DNA of 64,000 bases, from positions 86,030,550-86,094,549 of the forward strand of contig NC_037673.1 in assembly GCF_003255815.1 (NCBI RefSeq). The letters are read 5' to 3'. This stretch comes from Theropithecus gelada. Taxonomy: Eukaryota > Chordata > Mammalia > Primates > Cercopithecidae. A program made the translations under genes and the position numbers. This document shows positions 24,737-36,597 of this stretch, one piece after another; position 1 is the first letter of the stretch, and every line of letters starts with the position of its first letter. A model generated the notes under the pieces. The model did no database searches. It saw nothing but the letters and a program-made list of their open reading frames with translations, and was not told the origin of the DNA.

Positions 24737-25036
24737 GAATTTTTTGTAGAAATGGGATCTGTCTCTCTCACCCAGGCTGGAGTGTAGTGGGTATCATCAT
24801 AGCTGATTGCAGCCTTGAGCTCCTGAATTCAAGAGATTGTCCTGCCTCATTCTCCCAAGGAGCTGGGACTATCGGTGTGCACCACCATGCCCAGCTAATT
24901 AAAAAACAAAACATTCTTTTAAGATATAGGGTCTTTCTGTGTTGACCAGGCTTGTCTCAAACTTGTCTTCAAGGGATCCTCCTGCTTCAGCTTCCCAAGT
25001 AGCTGAGATCACAGGCTCAGTCCTCCATGCCTGGCT
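24737..25036 (-). mobile_element. Old Alu (AluJ-like), antisense
   Basis: Highly diverged: tgtctctctcacccaggctgg at the start, agctgggactatcggtgtgc in the middle, ending catgcctggctta. The A-rich linker is expanded (aaaaaacaaaacattc at 24900-24916). Confidence 0.88.
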
Positions 25037-28000
25037 TAGTTTAAAATGAATTCATTTTGTATCTTAAATTTTCTAATATAAATAAGTGCATAATCACAAA
25101 TACATCTGTATTAGGTATTTTCATTGGATAGTGTTACATTGAAAACATCACTATAATAAAATATATTTCTAAAACGTATCTAGGATTTTTTATTTTGCTA
25201 CCAGAAGTATAAATAATTGGAAATAATCTTTGAGTATTACTGTAAAGCAATTTGATCATTGTGTGGCGGTTTTATATAGTATTTAAGTAGTAAAGTCAGG
25301 AAACTTTGGAAATTGTTCATGCTTTCAGGTGACTAGAATGCCCTAGCTTTTATGAGTCAGTAGCATACCTAGTAGTTGAGACCTTAGTATAATATATGAT
25401 TAATAGACTTTCCTGAAACTGTTTTAGCTTCCAAGAGATTTTACTTCATCACATTTTTTATTTCTCAGTAATATTCGTGAGTGTTATATATTGGGAATTG
25501 GTCATTAATTCATTCTTTTTTTAACTGAAGCACTCTAACATGAGTTTGAAAAAAACATTGAGCTGGTGATTTCTGCTTTCACATTTTATCACAGCCTCAA
25601 AACTTGTTTTATAATGATTTTTAGTGATATTTTAACATCTTTGTGATTTCATGGCTCCGTACATTTGGAAGTTCCATTCCTACTCTTCTAGCTACCAAAA
25701 ACCTTTCCCTGCCTCCTCTGGCACACTTCTTTCAGCACAGGAGATGAATGTAACCATAGAATTAGGGCCCCATACTTGCATTTTTTCATTACTTTTGTTC
25801 TATTGAAGTATCATGATAGCCACAAAAAACATTTCGGCCTACAACTAATTACCTTGCAAATGGTAAATCACTGTGGGTTTAAAATTGTTTGTAATATGAC
25901 CATTCTTATTACATAGTTAATCACTAGGTGTAAGGGTTTTTCTATTCATTAGTGCTGGAAATAACAGACTGTGCTGCCCATAAGAGACTGAGTTTGATTA
26001 TAGAGAAAAGAGAGTAAAATGTGAACTTTTCATTCAATGGTATTTTTAATATGATAGGTGCTATATATATAATGACTTTGAAAATGATCTTTCTTATGTG
26101 ACTATTTGTAAGATTTCTTTGTTAATAGAAAATGTGTATTTAGAATTTTGTTAAGAGTGTAAGATCTGGACCTCGATGGTTTGGGTTTATATCCCGGCCA
26201 TTTCCAAAGTACAATTTGGCAAATATATTTAATCCCTCTGTATCTCAGTTTCCTCATTTCACAATGGGCGTACTAATACAATATTTTAGATGGTTATCAG
26301 GAGGATTAGCTGAGTTTAATGTAAAGCAGTTAAAACAGCATGTAGTGCTTGGTAAAGTTAGCTGCTATTAGTGAATACTGTAACACATAAAAATTCAAAT
26401 TATTAATGATTTGGGTGCCTAAATGAAACTTTTTTTCCCCTTAGCTCCTGTTTCTCCTTCTAGAATCCTGAAGAATGTTTAAATTTACCTTGAAGCTGCT
26501 AGAGCTCAAGCTTCAGCCCCTGAGCATTTTGGTTTTAATTTTTACTTTTCTGCTTGAAGCGGAGTCCCAAATTATATGTATGTGCTTTAGGCGTAACCAA
26601 CTTCTCTAAAAATTAATGACTTAAAATAACCACTTATTTTGCTCATGAATCTGTAATTTGGGTAGAGCTTGCAGGGGACTGCTCGTGTGTGCTATATACA
26701 GGGTTCCTGGGGCAGCCCACCTGGGGCTGGAATACCCTTTTCCAAGATGTCTCACTCAAGATGGCTGGCAAGTTGATGCTGGCTGTTAGTTCTCCATGTG
26801 AGCCACTCTGTGGGGTGACTTGAGCTTCCTCACAGAAGTGGATGCTGCCAGTTTTTAAAGACTTGGGCAGGAAAGCCAGCCTGTCTTTGCTAGAAGTAAA
26901 TATAGTATTAAGTTCTACTATATTTTATTATTCAAGTGGCTATAGAACCTACATTTAAGAAGAGGGGACAAACAACCCACCTTTTAATAGAGAAGTGTCA
27001 AAAAATTGTGGTTCCATATTTTAAAATCACCACACTGCGTTTGCTATTAATTAAAATAATAACAAGCAAGGTAGCTATTATGGACTACTTTGTTGGAAGT
27101 GTACCCATTTGACAGAGGATGTGGTTTCTGGGTTACTTAAGGAAAAAGCCACTTTGACCTCCTGATGATGATATAGTCATACTTTTTTTTTACACTGGAA
27201 GTTTCAACAGAAGCACCAACAAATATATCAGATGTCAAAATGAGTTGTGAGAAATTATCCAAACACAACATTTCAAAGAATATAACAAAACCAATTATGT
27301 AACTTTTGAATTCTCTCACTTACATTGAGTATATAAAAAATTCAAGTGTAAAATCTGAGAGAGAATTTTCTGAGGAGAATTTATACTGGGAGAACTGTGA
27401 GGGTGCTGTGAGCATCCCCTGACCCTCTGCCCCTCATGTGTATCTGTGCATCATCTTAAGTGTGGTGAGAAGGGCTTTAACAAACCCCTTGGAGAGTATG
27501 ATGTTTGCTTCAGGACAACAATGACAAAAGTCCTGATCAATTTCTGAGGGATCTAAGGAGGCCTGTGGTTGTAGGATGGAGGGCAGAATCTGGATGAACT
27601 ATATCATCTCCCACAGCGGGGCAAATGGAAGTGAGCCCCAGGGCTGGCTGTGAAACCCGTGGTAAAGATGTTAACCTGAAGTCATTTTAAAGGGATCCTG
27701 CCCAGAGAGCAGCCTGTCAGGGAAAGGGGAGCCCAGGAGTACATTGCTGTGGGCATATTGTCAGAAGCTGAAGCTGAAGGAGGTCTAGATTAGTCAGCTG
27801 AAAGAGAAGCAGCCCCTGCCTGTTAGGATTGAAGTTGATGGGTCCTGCAGTGAGACCTCGGTAGACACTTAACATGCCACTAGAATGATTCAGCCAAGGA
27901 CATAGAGAACAAAGCCATCTTACGGCAGTCCAGTCAAGTAAGAATCTTTCTAACCTCTTCTCAGTTCTGACCTTATTCAACCCTCACCTTGCTCTGCCCT

Positions 28001-28189
28001 TAGTGGGGATGGGAAACCAATTGGCCAGCTGAGGGAGGAAGAAAACTATTGACAGGCAAAAAGAAAAGATGGACATTAACTTTCTCCAGCTGTAAGCCAC
28101 CAGCTTGCAGCAGTCCCTAGTTGGGGCAGAAGAAGGGTTAATGTTAAATTTAAGTTAGAGCTTTGATTATTATGTGGAGTGTGCCATTA
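25037..28189 (+). other. ADGRV1: Intron 1, mostly unassigned
   Basis: A MIR fragment (+) lies at about 26160-26385 (ctcagtttcctcatttcacaatggg). 26585-26900 is a diverged copy of an old repeat also present at 32255-32775 (atgacttaaaataaccactta, agatggctggcaagttgatg); I cannot name the family. 27360-28110 is somewhat GC-richer than its surroundings with several short frames (longest 87 codons, minus 27717-27980), none recognised. No exon is supported. Confidence 0.5.
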
Positions 28190-29525
28190 AATATTTTTAT
28201 TATAAAAGGTTTTCTACATGCACAAAAGTAGAGAGAATAGTAAAATGAACCCCTTTTAACCCCGACTCAGAATTAGCAATTATCAAGATTTTGCCATACT
28301 TGTTTCATGTATGTCTACATAATATAGAGTACAGCTATAAAATGTATGGATATTTTCCTACATAACTACAGTGCTTTTATCCTACCTAACAAAACTAACA
28401 ATAATTCCATGGTGTTGTTCAATAATAAGTCCACCTTCAAATTTCCTTGATTGTCTTGAAAATGTCTTTTTATAGTTGATTTCTTCTAATTAGAATATAA
28501 TTAAGTTGTAGATAGTCTATCCGACAGCAGTCTTCTTGCATCTCTAACCCACCAACTGTGATTTGTTGAAGAAATGTGGCAGTTTGTCCCATAGAATGTC
28601 CATGTTCTGAATTTGTTTGTTCTCTTTTTTGGATTACTTCACATGCTTTTTTAGCCCCCATTTTTCCTGTAAACTGGAAGTTAGCTCTAAAGCTCCAATT
28701 AGATTCAGGTTCTGCTTTTTTGGGCAAGAATGCTACGTCGATATGGTGCTGTGAATTTCATATTGCATTACGTCAGGAGGCACACCGTGTCTGGCTCTAC
28801 CACTTCGGTGGCATTGGGATTCAGCAGTGGGTTCAGGTGGTGACAGCTCAATCCCTTCATTGTTAAGTTTCCCATTATCTTTTTATCTCATTGTTTCATC
28901 CACGCATGCTGGCTTCCTTGATTATTTTACTAGGAGTTACAAATAGGTGCTTTTCTAACTCTGTCATTCTTACCTCATTAGCTGGAATTTTTCTGTAAGG
29001 AAAAACTTTTTCCATAACAACTTGGCTATTTGGTTACCTGGAAAAGGAGTTTACCTAGGATAGACAGGATAAATGTTTAATTCTTTCCCTTTAAACATTA
29101 ATTTCAGAGTAAGTAGTTTGTGCCCTAGTTACCTTCAGTGGTGGCCATTGAACTGACTTTCTTTCCATCTTTCTTTTCATCCCTATGAACATATGGATTT
29201 ATATATTCAATGTGTTTCAAACAGTTACATTCATTATCCCTTTAGATACTCAAAAATTTTAATCTTTAGCCAATGGGAGCACTTTCATGTTTCTCTTGTG
29301 ACGTGACCCCATTACTCTTACATAGTTTCCTTGCTCAAGATGTTCAGTTTGTTTTGCATATTTCTTTCCCCAGATACCAGTCGTTCCTCTAAAGAGTCCT
29401 TTTTTCTTGTAGTGGGGAATGATGGTTAGAGTCTAAAGTCCGGTCCCTTATGATCCTTATTGTTACTGAATTGTTCATTACTTGGAAGTCTTTTTAGTGG
29501 ACAGAGCCAGGAAATACGTATTTTT
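28190..29525 (-). mobile_element. Degraded L1M (L1ME/L1MC-like) 3' region, antisense
   Basis: Antisense L1M 3'-end phrases occur in order: acaaaagtagagagaatag (28220), then gattcaggttctgctttttt (28705), gcattacgtcaggaggcac (28765), ccaatgggagcactttcatg (29272) and tttagtggacagagccagg (29492). The two overlapping 85-96 codon frames at 28470-28866 fall inside it and are not genes. Confidence 0.72.
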
Positions 29526-29640
29526 ACAAAGAAAAAAAGTCGTGATGTGATACTGATATTTCCAGGTTAAGTTTAACCTTACAGAAACTTTACATAATTT
29601 CTTTGATTTTATTGTCATTTCTCTTTTCTGTCTCTCTTCT

Positions 29641-29937
29641 TTTTTTTTTTTTAAATGGAGTCTTGCCCTGTCATCTAGGCTGGAGTGCAGTGGTGCAATC
29701 TTGGCTCACTGCAACCTCTGCCTCCCAGGTTCAAGCTATTCCTCCTGCCTCAGCTTCCTGAGAAGCTGGTACTACAGGTGCACACCACCATGCCCAGCTA
29801 ATTTTTTTTTGTATTTTTAGTAGAGATGAGGTTTCACCGTGTTGGCCAGGCTGAACTTAAACTCCTGACCACAAGTGATCCTCCCACCTCAGCCTTCCAA
29901 AGTGCTGGGATTACAGGCATGAGCCACTGTGCCCGGC
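29641..29937 (-). mobile_element. Alu, antisense
   Basis: T12 run then aaatggagtcttgccctgtc, both monomers, ending gagccactgtgcccggc. Moderately diverged. Confidence 0.93.
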
Positions 29938-32254
29938 ATGTTTTCTCTTAAGTAATTATTATTTGCTCTATCCTACAAAATGTATAGTTTCAAAATATAT
30001 ATCCTACAGTATATAAAATATGGTTTCAAAATGTCTATTCTGCAGCATAAAAATTTTAATTTCAAATAATTATACTGATATTAGCACTGAGAATATTTAA
30101 TGAAATATAAGCTTTCTTTACAGCTGTATTTGTCTTTAGAATTTATTCTGCTAGGTATAGACAGTCAAAATACTGTATTCTATAGCCACTAGAATTAATT
30201 TGTGTGTGTGCTATTATCACTACTTTATATTCAGCAGCTTTATTTCAGTTATTTGCCAGTGTATATGCTTTTATTTATAAAAGAAACATTGGTGACTTAA
30301 AACCTAGTAGAAATGATTATCTATACAGGGAGGAAAAGAATGGGTAAATGAAAGTGAGTGTTCTCTGAATATACATTCTTATATAGGTTTAACTTTGGAT
30401 TCATATAAATGTGTTATGTATTTAGAAAATAAAAATTAGATTAAACAATCTTCACCTGGAGATGCCCAATAGTCTGATGGAGATAATGAGTTTGGAATTT
30501 AGGGGAGAGGTTAAGCTGGAGATGTAAATTTGGGAGACAGTGTTTTAAATTACAGATGAGTGAATGAGACCAGAGTGAGTCTGAATGTGGATGAAGCAGT
30601 CTAAGCCTGAGAAGTGATATGTCCCGTCACGTAGAGGTCAGAAAGAAGGCAAGAGTTCAGCAAAGGAGGTGGAGGGGCTTCTAGTGAGGTGAAAAGGAAA
30701 CTCAGAGGAATGTGGTGTCAGGAAGCCACATGAAAACGTGACTCAAGAAGGAGGAACTGACCATGTACCCTTCCAGTCACTTTTTGTATTGCTATCCTTT
30801 CATATGTTCTAAACCACAAATGAATATCTAAAGAGTCGTAAGAGGTAGTTGAAGTTAGGGAAGCGGGAGATGTTTAGAGTGGGAGGGGACAGCTCTGATA
30901 ATGGCAAAGTGAGTCCAAGTGAGAAGTTGAAGTAAACCAATTCATTGAAAACTTTAATTCGGCGCCTAACTACCTCCTTATAACCTCAGAATTCTCAGCA
31001 GATTTTGCAGCTTAGATGGAAGTCAGGAATTAAAAGAACATCAAACTGAAATTTTAAGTCAGAATAATAAGAAGCTAAAAAGTATTGTCTTTCATGAATT
31101 GTATGGGTAAGAAACAAAAGAGAAAAATAAAGGTATCTTCTATATTTTTTAAAGCCAATTGATTAGCCTAAATTTTATGATTGAAGGAAAAGACAATTAT
31201 CTTGATAGAAAGTGAGGGCGGAGTGGGTGGTATAACTTCAAAGTGTTCTGCACGCTGGACACATTGATCAAAGGCAAAATAATAAAAGCAGCAAGTCTGA
31301 GGAGTCATTACATTATTACAAAAAGACTCCCTGTGTTTCAATTTATGACACCAGAGTTCCTAAGGCGAAGTCAAGAGATGAAAGATACCATAGTTGATGC
31401 ACTCAGTAAATTCTGGTAATGGCTTCCTTTTCACTTGTGAATTTTCTTCAAAGGTAAGTTTTAGGTACAAAGGATTTCACAGAAGGATGTGAAATACATG
31501 TATATGGAGGGAAACTGGCTTCTCTCCTCAAGCAATGTATTGTGGCTGAGAAGGAATGTGGGGAATGGAAGAAAAGGAGAAAAACAGCTTGGTAGAAATA
31601 CAATAGATGATCTGTTATTTGTTTCAATGTCTGTATGCTTGTGTTGACTAAATGATATTTTTGCCTTTTTTATTTTATAAAAACATTTGACATGTACGAA
31701 ACAAGAAGTTCCCTGTTTGCTTATGGGTGGAGAACACATTCATCTAATTCTCATTGTAAGGTTGTAATTAAGCCCTGGGTGTTTATACTCACAATTCAGG
31801 TGCTAGATTATGGGTATTCAATGATCTTAGTTTTAAGGTTTTGGTTCAGAGTTCTAATTTTTGGAATTTTGCTTTTCGAAAACAGCATCAGAAATGACCA
31901 AAAGTAGAATATATTCAATGTAGAAACTATGGAAAACATAGAAAAGCACAAAGAAACACCAAAATTACTGAAAAAATTACCTAAAGGTTGACTACTGTTC
32001 TTCCAGTGCTTTTCTATGGATATACTCACTTTTATACATAAATATATTTGCACATTTATTCTATTTTAATGTAAAATATTCCATTTTAGATTAACATGCT
32101 GCATCATAAAACTCATTTAAAATATACTCTGATATTTTGTGATACTACTTATTATTTTAAATAATTATATAGTAAGTATTAAAACGACACATTTTGTTGT
32201 ATTTCATTTGAGGAATTAATGTGTATTCAAACAGCAGCATCAGAAACAGAGATG
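29938..32254 (+). other. ADGRV1: Intron 1, no gene seen
   Basis: AT-rich. About 30440-30770 (gagatgtaaatttgggagac, then ggaatgtggtgtcaggaagcc) resembles the same class of very old repeat as 4077-4610. The 92-codon minus frame at 31461-31739 is not recognised. Confidence 0.45.
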
Positions 32255-32775
32255 TTTCATTATCTATTGCTACGTAAGAAGCCATGTCCAAACTTAGTGG
32301 CTTAAATTAATTTATGATGATCTCTCACAGGTCTAGGGTTTGAAGGACTTAGCTGGGCTCTTCTTCCTTGGGATGCGTCATAGAGTTGCAGCCCAATAAT
32401 GGCTGAGGCTGATGTCATCTGTTTACTCATTCATGTGTCTGATGTCTGAGTTGTGATGTCATGTCTGGACATGACATGTATGGATGGCTGGAGGCTAACT
32501 AGGTATGTCTCTTTCCATATAGCCATTCCATGTGGCTAGCTCTATCAGATCCCTTATACTGTGGTGTCTTCCTCTGGGACAGGCATTCCAAGAGGACTGG
32601 GCAGAAACTTCAAAACAACTTAATGACGTAGCTTCAGAGACCAAGAATGTCAAATTTCTGCTACATTCTTTTGATTAAGCAAGTCACCAAAGCCCAGATT
32701 CAAGGGGAGAGGACTTAGACTCCATTTTCAAAGTGAGGAATACCAAAGAATTTGCAGTTCCTGTTATACATTAAA
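32255..32775 (+). repeat. Ancient interspersed repeat, family not assigned
   Basis: Recognisable phrases in order: tatctattgctacgtaagaa, cttagtggcttaaattaat, gatctctcacaggtctaggg, attcaaggggagaggactta. A second, more diverged copy lies at 26585-26900. Contains no open frame of note. Confidence 0.5.
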
Positions 32776-32989
32776 AGTGGCCCCATCCAATTTGAAAGTA
32801 TAATAATGCAGTTATTTTAATTTTCTGTAATAACAGACGTATCAGTCATGTTATATTTTCATTTAAATACTATTATGGAAAAATGGCACTTGTGTGTTTT
32901 TTTAAATAAAAATGCTGTCATAGTATTTTTGTATTGTATTTATCCTACTTGTTACCCTTGAACACTTCCCAATGTCTATAGTTTTCATA

Positions 32990-33145
32990 ATTTTTTTAAT
33001 TTTAATTTTTGTGGTTATATAGTAGGTATATAATTTATGGGTTACATGAGATTTTTTGATTCAGACATGCAATGCATAATAATCACATCCGAGTAAATGG
33101 GGTGTCCATCAGCTCAAGCATTTATCCTTTGTCATAAAATACTTT
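32990..33145 (-). mobile_element. L1 3' UTR fragment, antisense
   Basis: Phrases gttacatgagattttttgat, gcaatgcataataatcacat and catttatcctttgtcataaa follow a reverse-complemented primate/mammalian L1 3' UTR. It ends where the next Alu begins. Confidence 0.65.
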
Positions 33146-33150
33146 TAATG

Positions 33151-33467
33151 AGGCTGAGCATGATGGCTCATGCCTGTAATCCCAGCGCTTTGGGAGGCCA
33201 ACGTGGGTGGATCATTTGAGGCCAGGAGTTCGAGACTAGCCTGAGCAACATGGCCAAACCCCGACCTTACTAAAAATACAAAAAATTAGCCAGGCGTGCT
33301 TACAAGCCATACTTGTAATCCCAGCTACTTGGGAGGCTGAGGCATGAGAATCGCTTGAACCCAGGAGGCGGAGGTTGCAGTGAGCTGAGGTCACACCACT
33401 GCACTCCAGTCTGGGCAACACAGCAAGACTCTGTCTCAAAAAAAAAAAATATATATATATATATATT
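33151..33467 (+). mobile_element. Alu with A tail and (TA)n
   Basis: Starts aggctgagcatgatggctca and ends in A12 followed by (TA)n at 33449-33467. The linker holds acaagccatacttgtaatcc, a small rearrangement. Sense orientation. Confidence 0.92.
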
Positions 33468-33859
33468 TTTTCATATTTTTCTGATATATCACTTCTGAAA
33501 TTATGTAAAGATTATCCACTGGTTAGATAAAACAGTTACTATAATAATGACAAAATAATTGTTCACTTTAAATTGAAGTGGGGTTAAGCAAACCAGTATA
33601 CAGTATAAAGAGCTAAAATAACTCGAGATTTGGTAAAGGAAAGGCATAATTGCTGATGGCTCAATGCTTAACTGACCACTAGGGAATTGTAAATGATTGA
33701 AAAAGTCAACCAATCCGGGACACTTAAAGTGAATTATTGTTTTAGTAGCTAAAAATACTTTGAACCTGAAGTCCCACTTGTTGAAGCATTCTTTTAGTAG
33801 CAATGGTTTTGTTCATGTAAATGGGGTGAATTAATAAAAATAACACAAGTTATTGAATG

Positions 33860-34050
33860 GTTAACATAAGTTAGGCATTGTGCTAAGTATATTACATAAT
33901 TATTTCAGTGAATCCTCACAACTGCTTTTTGAGGTGGATGATTTAATTTCACATTTTCAGATGAGAAAACAGGTTTAGAGACACAACTGAGATTTAGAGA
34001 TGCTAAGCCACTTGCCAAACTAATATAGATAATAAGGAGTGATTCAGGAT
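33860..34050 (-). mobile_element. MIR fragment
   Basis: aggcattgtgctaagtatat, then aatcctcacaactgcttttt and acattttcagatgagaaaac: the reverse-complement MIR order. Confidence 0.7.
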
Positions 34051-34086
34051 GTAACTTAGGTGATGTGAACTCAAAACAAATGTTTG

Positions 34087-35838
34087 GAGTATGAAAAACA
34101 GTGTGGAGATTCCTTAAAGAGCTAAAAGTAGATATGCCATTTGATCCAGCAGTCCCACTCCAGGGTATCAACCAAGAGAAAAAGAAGTCATTGTACGAAA
34201 AAGATACTTGCTCACGCATGTTTACAGCAGTACAATTCACAATTGCAAAAATATGGGACTAGCCCAAATGCCCATCAGTCAACGAGTGGATAAAGAAAAT
34301 GTGGTATATATGTTCCATGGAGTACTACTCAGCCATAAAAAGGAATGAAATAATGGCATTTGCAGCAACCTGGATGGAATTGGAGACCATTATTCTAAGA
34401 GAAGTAACTCGGGAATAGAAAACCAAACATTGTATCTTCTCATTCCTAAAACATTGTATCTTCTCATTGTAAGTGGGAGCTAAGCTATGAGGATGAAAAG
34501 GCATAAGAATGATACAATGGATTTTGGGGACTCAGGGGAAAGGGTGGTAAGAGGGTGAGGGATAAAAGACTACACATAGGGTTTAATTAGATCCTGTTTG
34601 TCTATTTTGGCCCTTGTTGCCATTTGTTGCTTTTGGTGTTTTAGTCATGAAGTTTTTGCCCATGCCTATGTCCTGAATGGTATTGTCTAGGTTTTCTTCT
34701 AGGAAAGAGCTTCTGCACAGCAAAAGAAACTACCATCAGAGTGAACAGGCAACCTATGGAATGGGAGAAAATTTTTACAATCTACCCATCTGACAAACGG
34801 CTAATATCCAGAATCTACAAAGAACTTAAACAAATTTACAAGAAAAAACCAACAATCCCATCAAAACGTGGGCAAAAGGATATGAACAGACACTCCTCAA
34901 AAGAAAACATTTATGCAGCCAACAGACACGTGAAAAAATGTTCATCATCACTGGTCATCAGAGAAATGCAAATCAAAACCACAATGAGATACCATCTCAC
35001 GCCAGTTAGAATGGCAATCATTAAAAAGCCAGGAAACAACAGATGCTGGAGAGGATATGGAGAAATAGGAACGGTTTTACAAGGTTGGTGGGAGTGCAAA
35101 TTAGTTCAACCATTGTGGAAGACAGTGTGGCGTTTTCTCAAGGATCTACAACTAGAAATACCATTTGACCCAGCAATCCCATTACTGGGTATATATCCAA
35201 AGGATTATAAATCATGCTACTGTTAAGACACATGCACACGTATATTTATTGTGGCACTATTCACAATATCAAAGACTTGGAACCAACCCAAATGTCCATC
35301 AAAGATAGACTGGATTAAGAAAATGTGGCGCATGTACTCTATGGAATACTATGCAGCCATAAAAAGGATGAGTTCATGTGCTTTGCGGGGACATGGATGA
35401 AGCTGGAAACCATCATTCTGAGCAAACTATCATAAGGATAGAAAGCCAAACACCACATGTTCTCACTTATAGGTGGGAATCGAACTATGAGAACACATGG
35501 ACTCAGGGAGGGGACGTCACATTCTGGGGCCTGTCATGGTGTGGAGGGCTGGGGGAGGAATAGCATTGGGAGAAATACCTAATGTAAATGATGAGTTGAT
35601 GGGTGCAGCACACCAACATGGCACATGTATACCTATATAACAAACCTGCACATTGTACACATGTACCCTAGAACTTAAAGTATAATAATAATTACAAAAA
35701 GACTACACGTTGGGTACAGTGTATGTACACTGCTTGGGTGAGGGGTGTATCAAAATCGTAGAAATCCCACCAAAGAACTTACTCATGTAACCAAATACCA
35801 CCTGTTCTCCCAAAACCCATTGAAATAAAAAAAAAAAA
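34087..35838 (+). mobile_element. Older L1 3' end carrying a nested L1 insertion
   Basis: 34087-34575 is the 3' part of ORF2 and the start of the 3' UTR of an older L1 in sense (tttgatccagcagtcccact, gtggtatatatgttccatgg). 35709-35838 is its 3' UTR end (ttgggtacagtgtatgtacac, aacccattgaaataaaaaa). The younger L1 at 34576-35696 separates them. A local near-duplication of aaacattgtatcttctcatt occurs at about 34424-34468. Confidence 0.85.
34576..35696 (+). mobile_element. L1PA insertion with 5' inversion (twin priming)
   Basis: A 12-bp target duplication, aaaagactacac, flanks it (34564-34575 and 35697-35708). 34581 to about 34702 is antisense ORF2 (gtttaattagatcctgtttg to ggttttcttctagg); from there aaagagcttctgcacagcaa onward is sense ORF2 and 3' UTR, ending tataataataattac. 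In the intact L1 the two pieces are adjacent and in the same orientation, so the breakpoint is an inversion with almost no loss. The 161-codon open frame at 34741-35226 is the C-terminal part of ORF2, lacking endonuclease and reverse transcriptase, and is inactive. Confidence 0.92.
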
Positions 35839-36239
35839 ATACAGTATTCAAAGAAAAACTTTTATCATTAACTGTGATCTTGATAGGAGTTTTTTTGGTA
35901 TAAGCTTTTTGTCAAATTAGCAAATTCTCTTGTATTCCAAGCATGCTAAGAGTTTTGTGTTTTTTATATAACTTTATTGATATATAATTAAATTAAAATA
36001 AACTTCATGTTTAAATTGTACAATTTGATCCACTATTACAGATGTGTACATCTACGGAAACATTACTACAATATAAATAATGAACATTTTTATAATCCAC
36101 CCCCCAAAAAAACACAAGTGTTTGTAAGTCTGTGTAATATGATTTCTTCTTAAAATAAAAAAGTATAAATTGGTAATTTGGAATATGATTAGGTTTAGGG
36201 TAGAAGAGGATGCAAAGGTAAATAAAATATGACACTCTT
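35839..36239 (-). repeat. Probable L1M 3' UTR fragment
   Basis: About 35955-36105 (ataactttattgatatataat, tacaatttgatccactatta, acggaaacattactacaata) reads like the conserved antisense L1M 3' UTR block. Remaining bases are unassigned. Confidence 0.5.
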
Positions 36240-36597
36240 TGTTATGGTTTGGCTGTGTCCCCACCCAGATTTCATCTTGAATTGTAGATCCCATAATCCC
36301 CACATGTCATGGGAGGGGCCAGATGGGAGGTAATTGAGTCATGGCGGCAGTTACCTCCATGCTGTTCTCATGATAGTGAGTGAGTTCTTATGAGTTCTGA
36401 TAGTTTTTTAAGGGGCTCTTCCTCCTTCGCTCAGCACTTCTCTCTCCTGGGGCATGTTTGCTGCTGCTTCTGCCATAATTGTAAGTTTCCTGAGGCCTCC
36501 CCAGCCATTCAGAACTGTGTGTCAATTAAACATCTTTCCTTTATAAATTACTCAGTCTCAGGCAGTTTTCTATAGCAGTGTGAGAACAGACTAAACA
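36240..36597 (+). mobile_element. Solo LTR of THE1/MSTA type (ERVL-MaLR)
   Basis: 358 bp, starting tgttatggtttggctgtgtc and ending agactaaaca. Contains gaggcctccccagccattc and the cagtctcaggcag 3' region. Five-base flanks ctctt (36235-36239) and ccctt (36598-36602) match at four positions, consistent with an aged target duplication. No internal sequence. Confidence 0.88.

Larger units (their letters stand above)
21770..24740 (-). mobile_element. L1 ORF2 remnant, antisense, interrupted by a composite insertion
   Basis: Antisense ORF2 phrases run through 21770-23120 (for example tttggttactatggctttatag) and resume at about 23960-24740 (for example gcactgtgatccaagagtg). Between them lie a (TTATG)n tract, a truncated Alu, about 190 bp of unassigned sequence and an L1 5' UTR fragment. 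All frames are broken. Confidence 0.8.

Noticed and set aside
27360..28110. GC-richer block that looked like a possible processed pseudogene
   Set aside because: Short translated pieces did not match any protein I know and no A tail or target duplication was visible. Left as unassigned; a BLASTX search would settle it.
34741..35226. 161-codon open frame on the + strand
   Set aside because: It is the C-terminal part of L1 ORF2 in a truncated, 5'-inverted L1. No endonuclease or reverse transcriptase domain remains.
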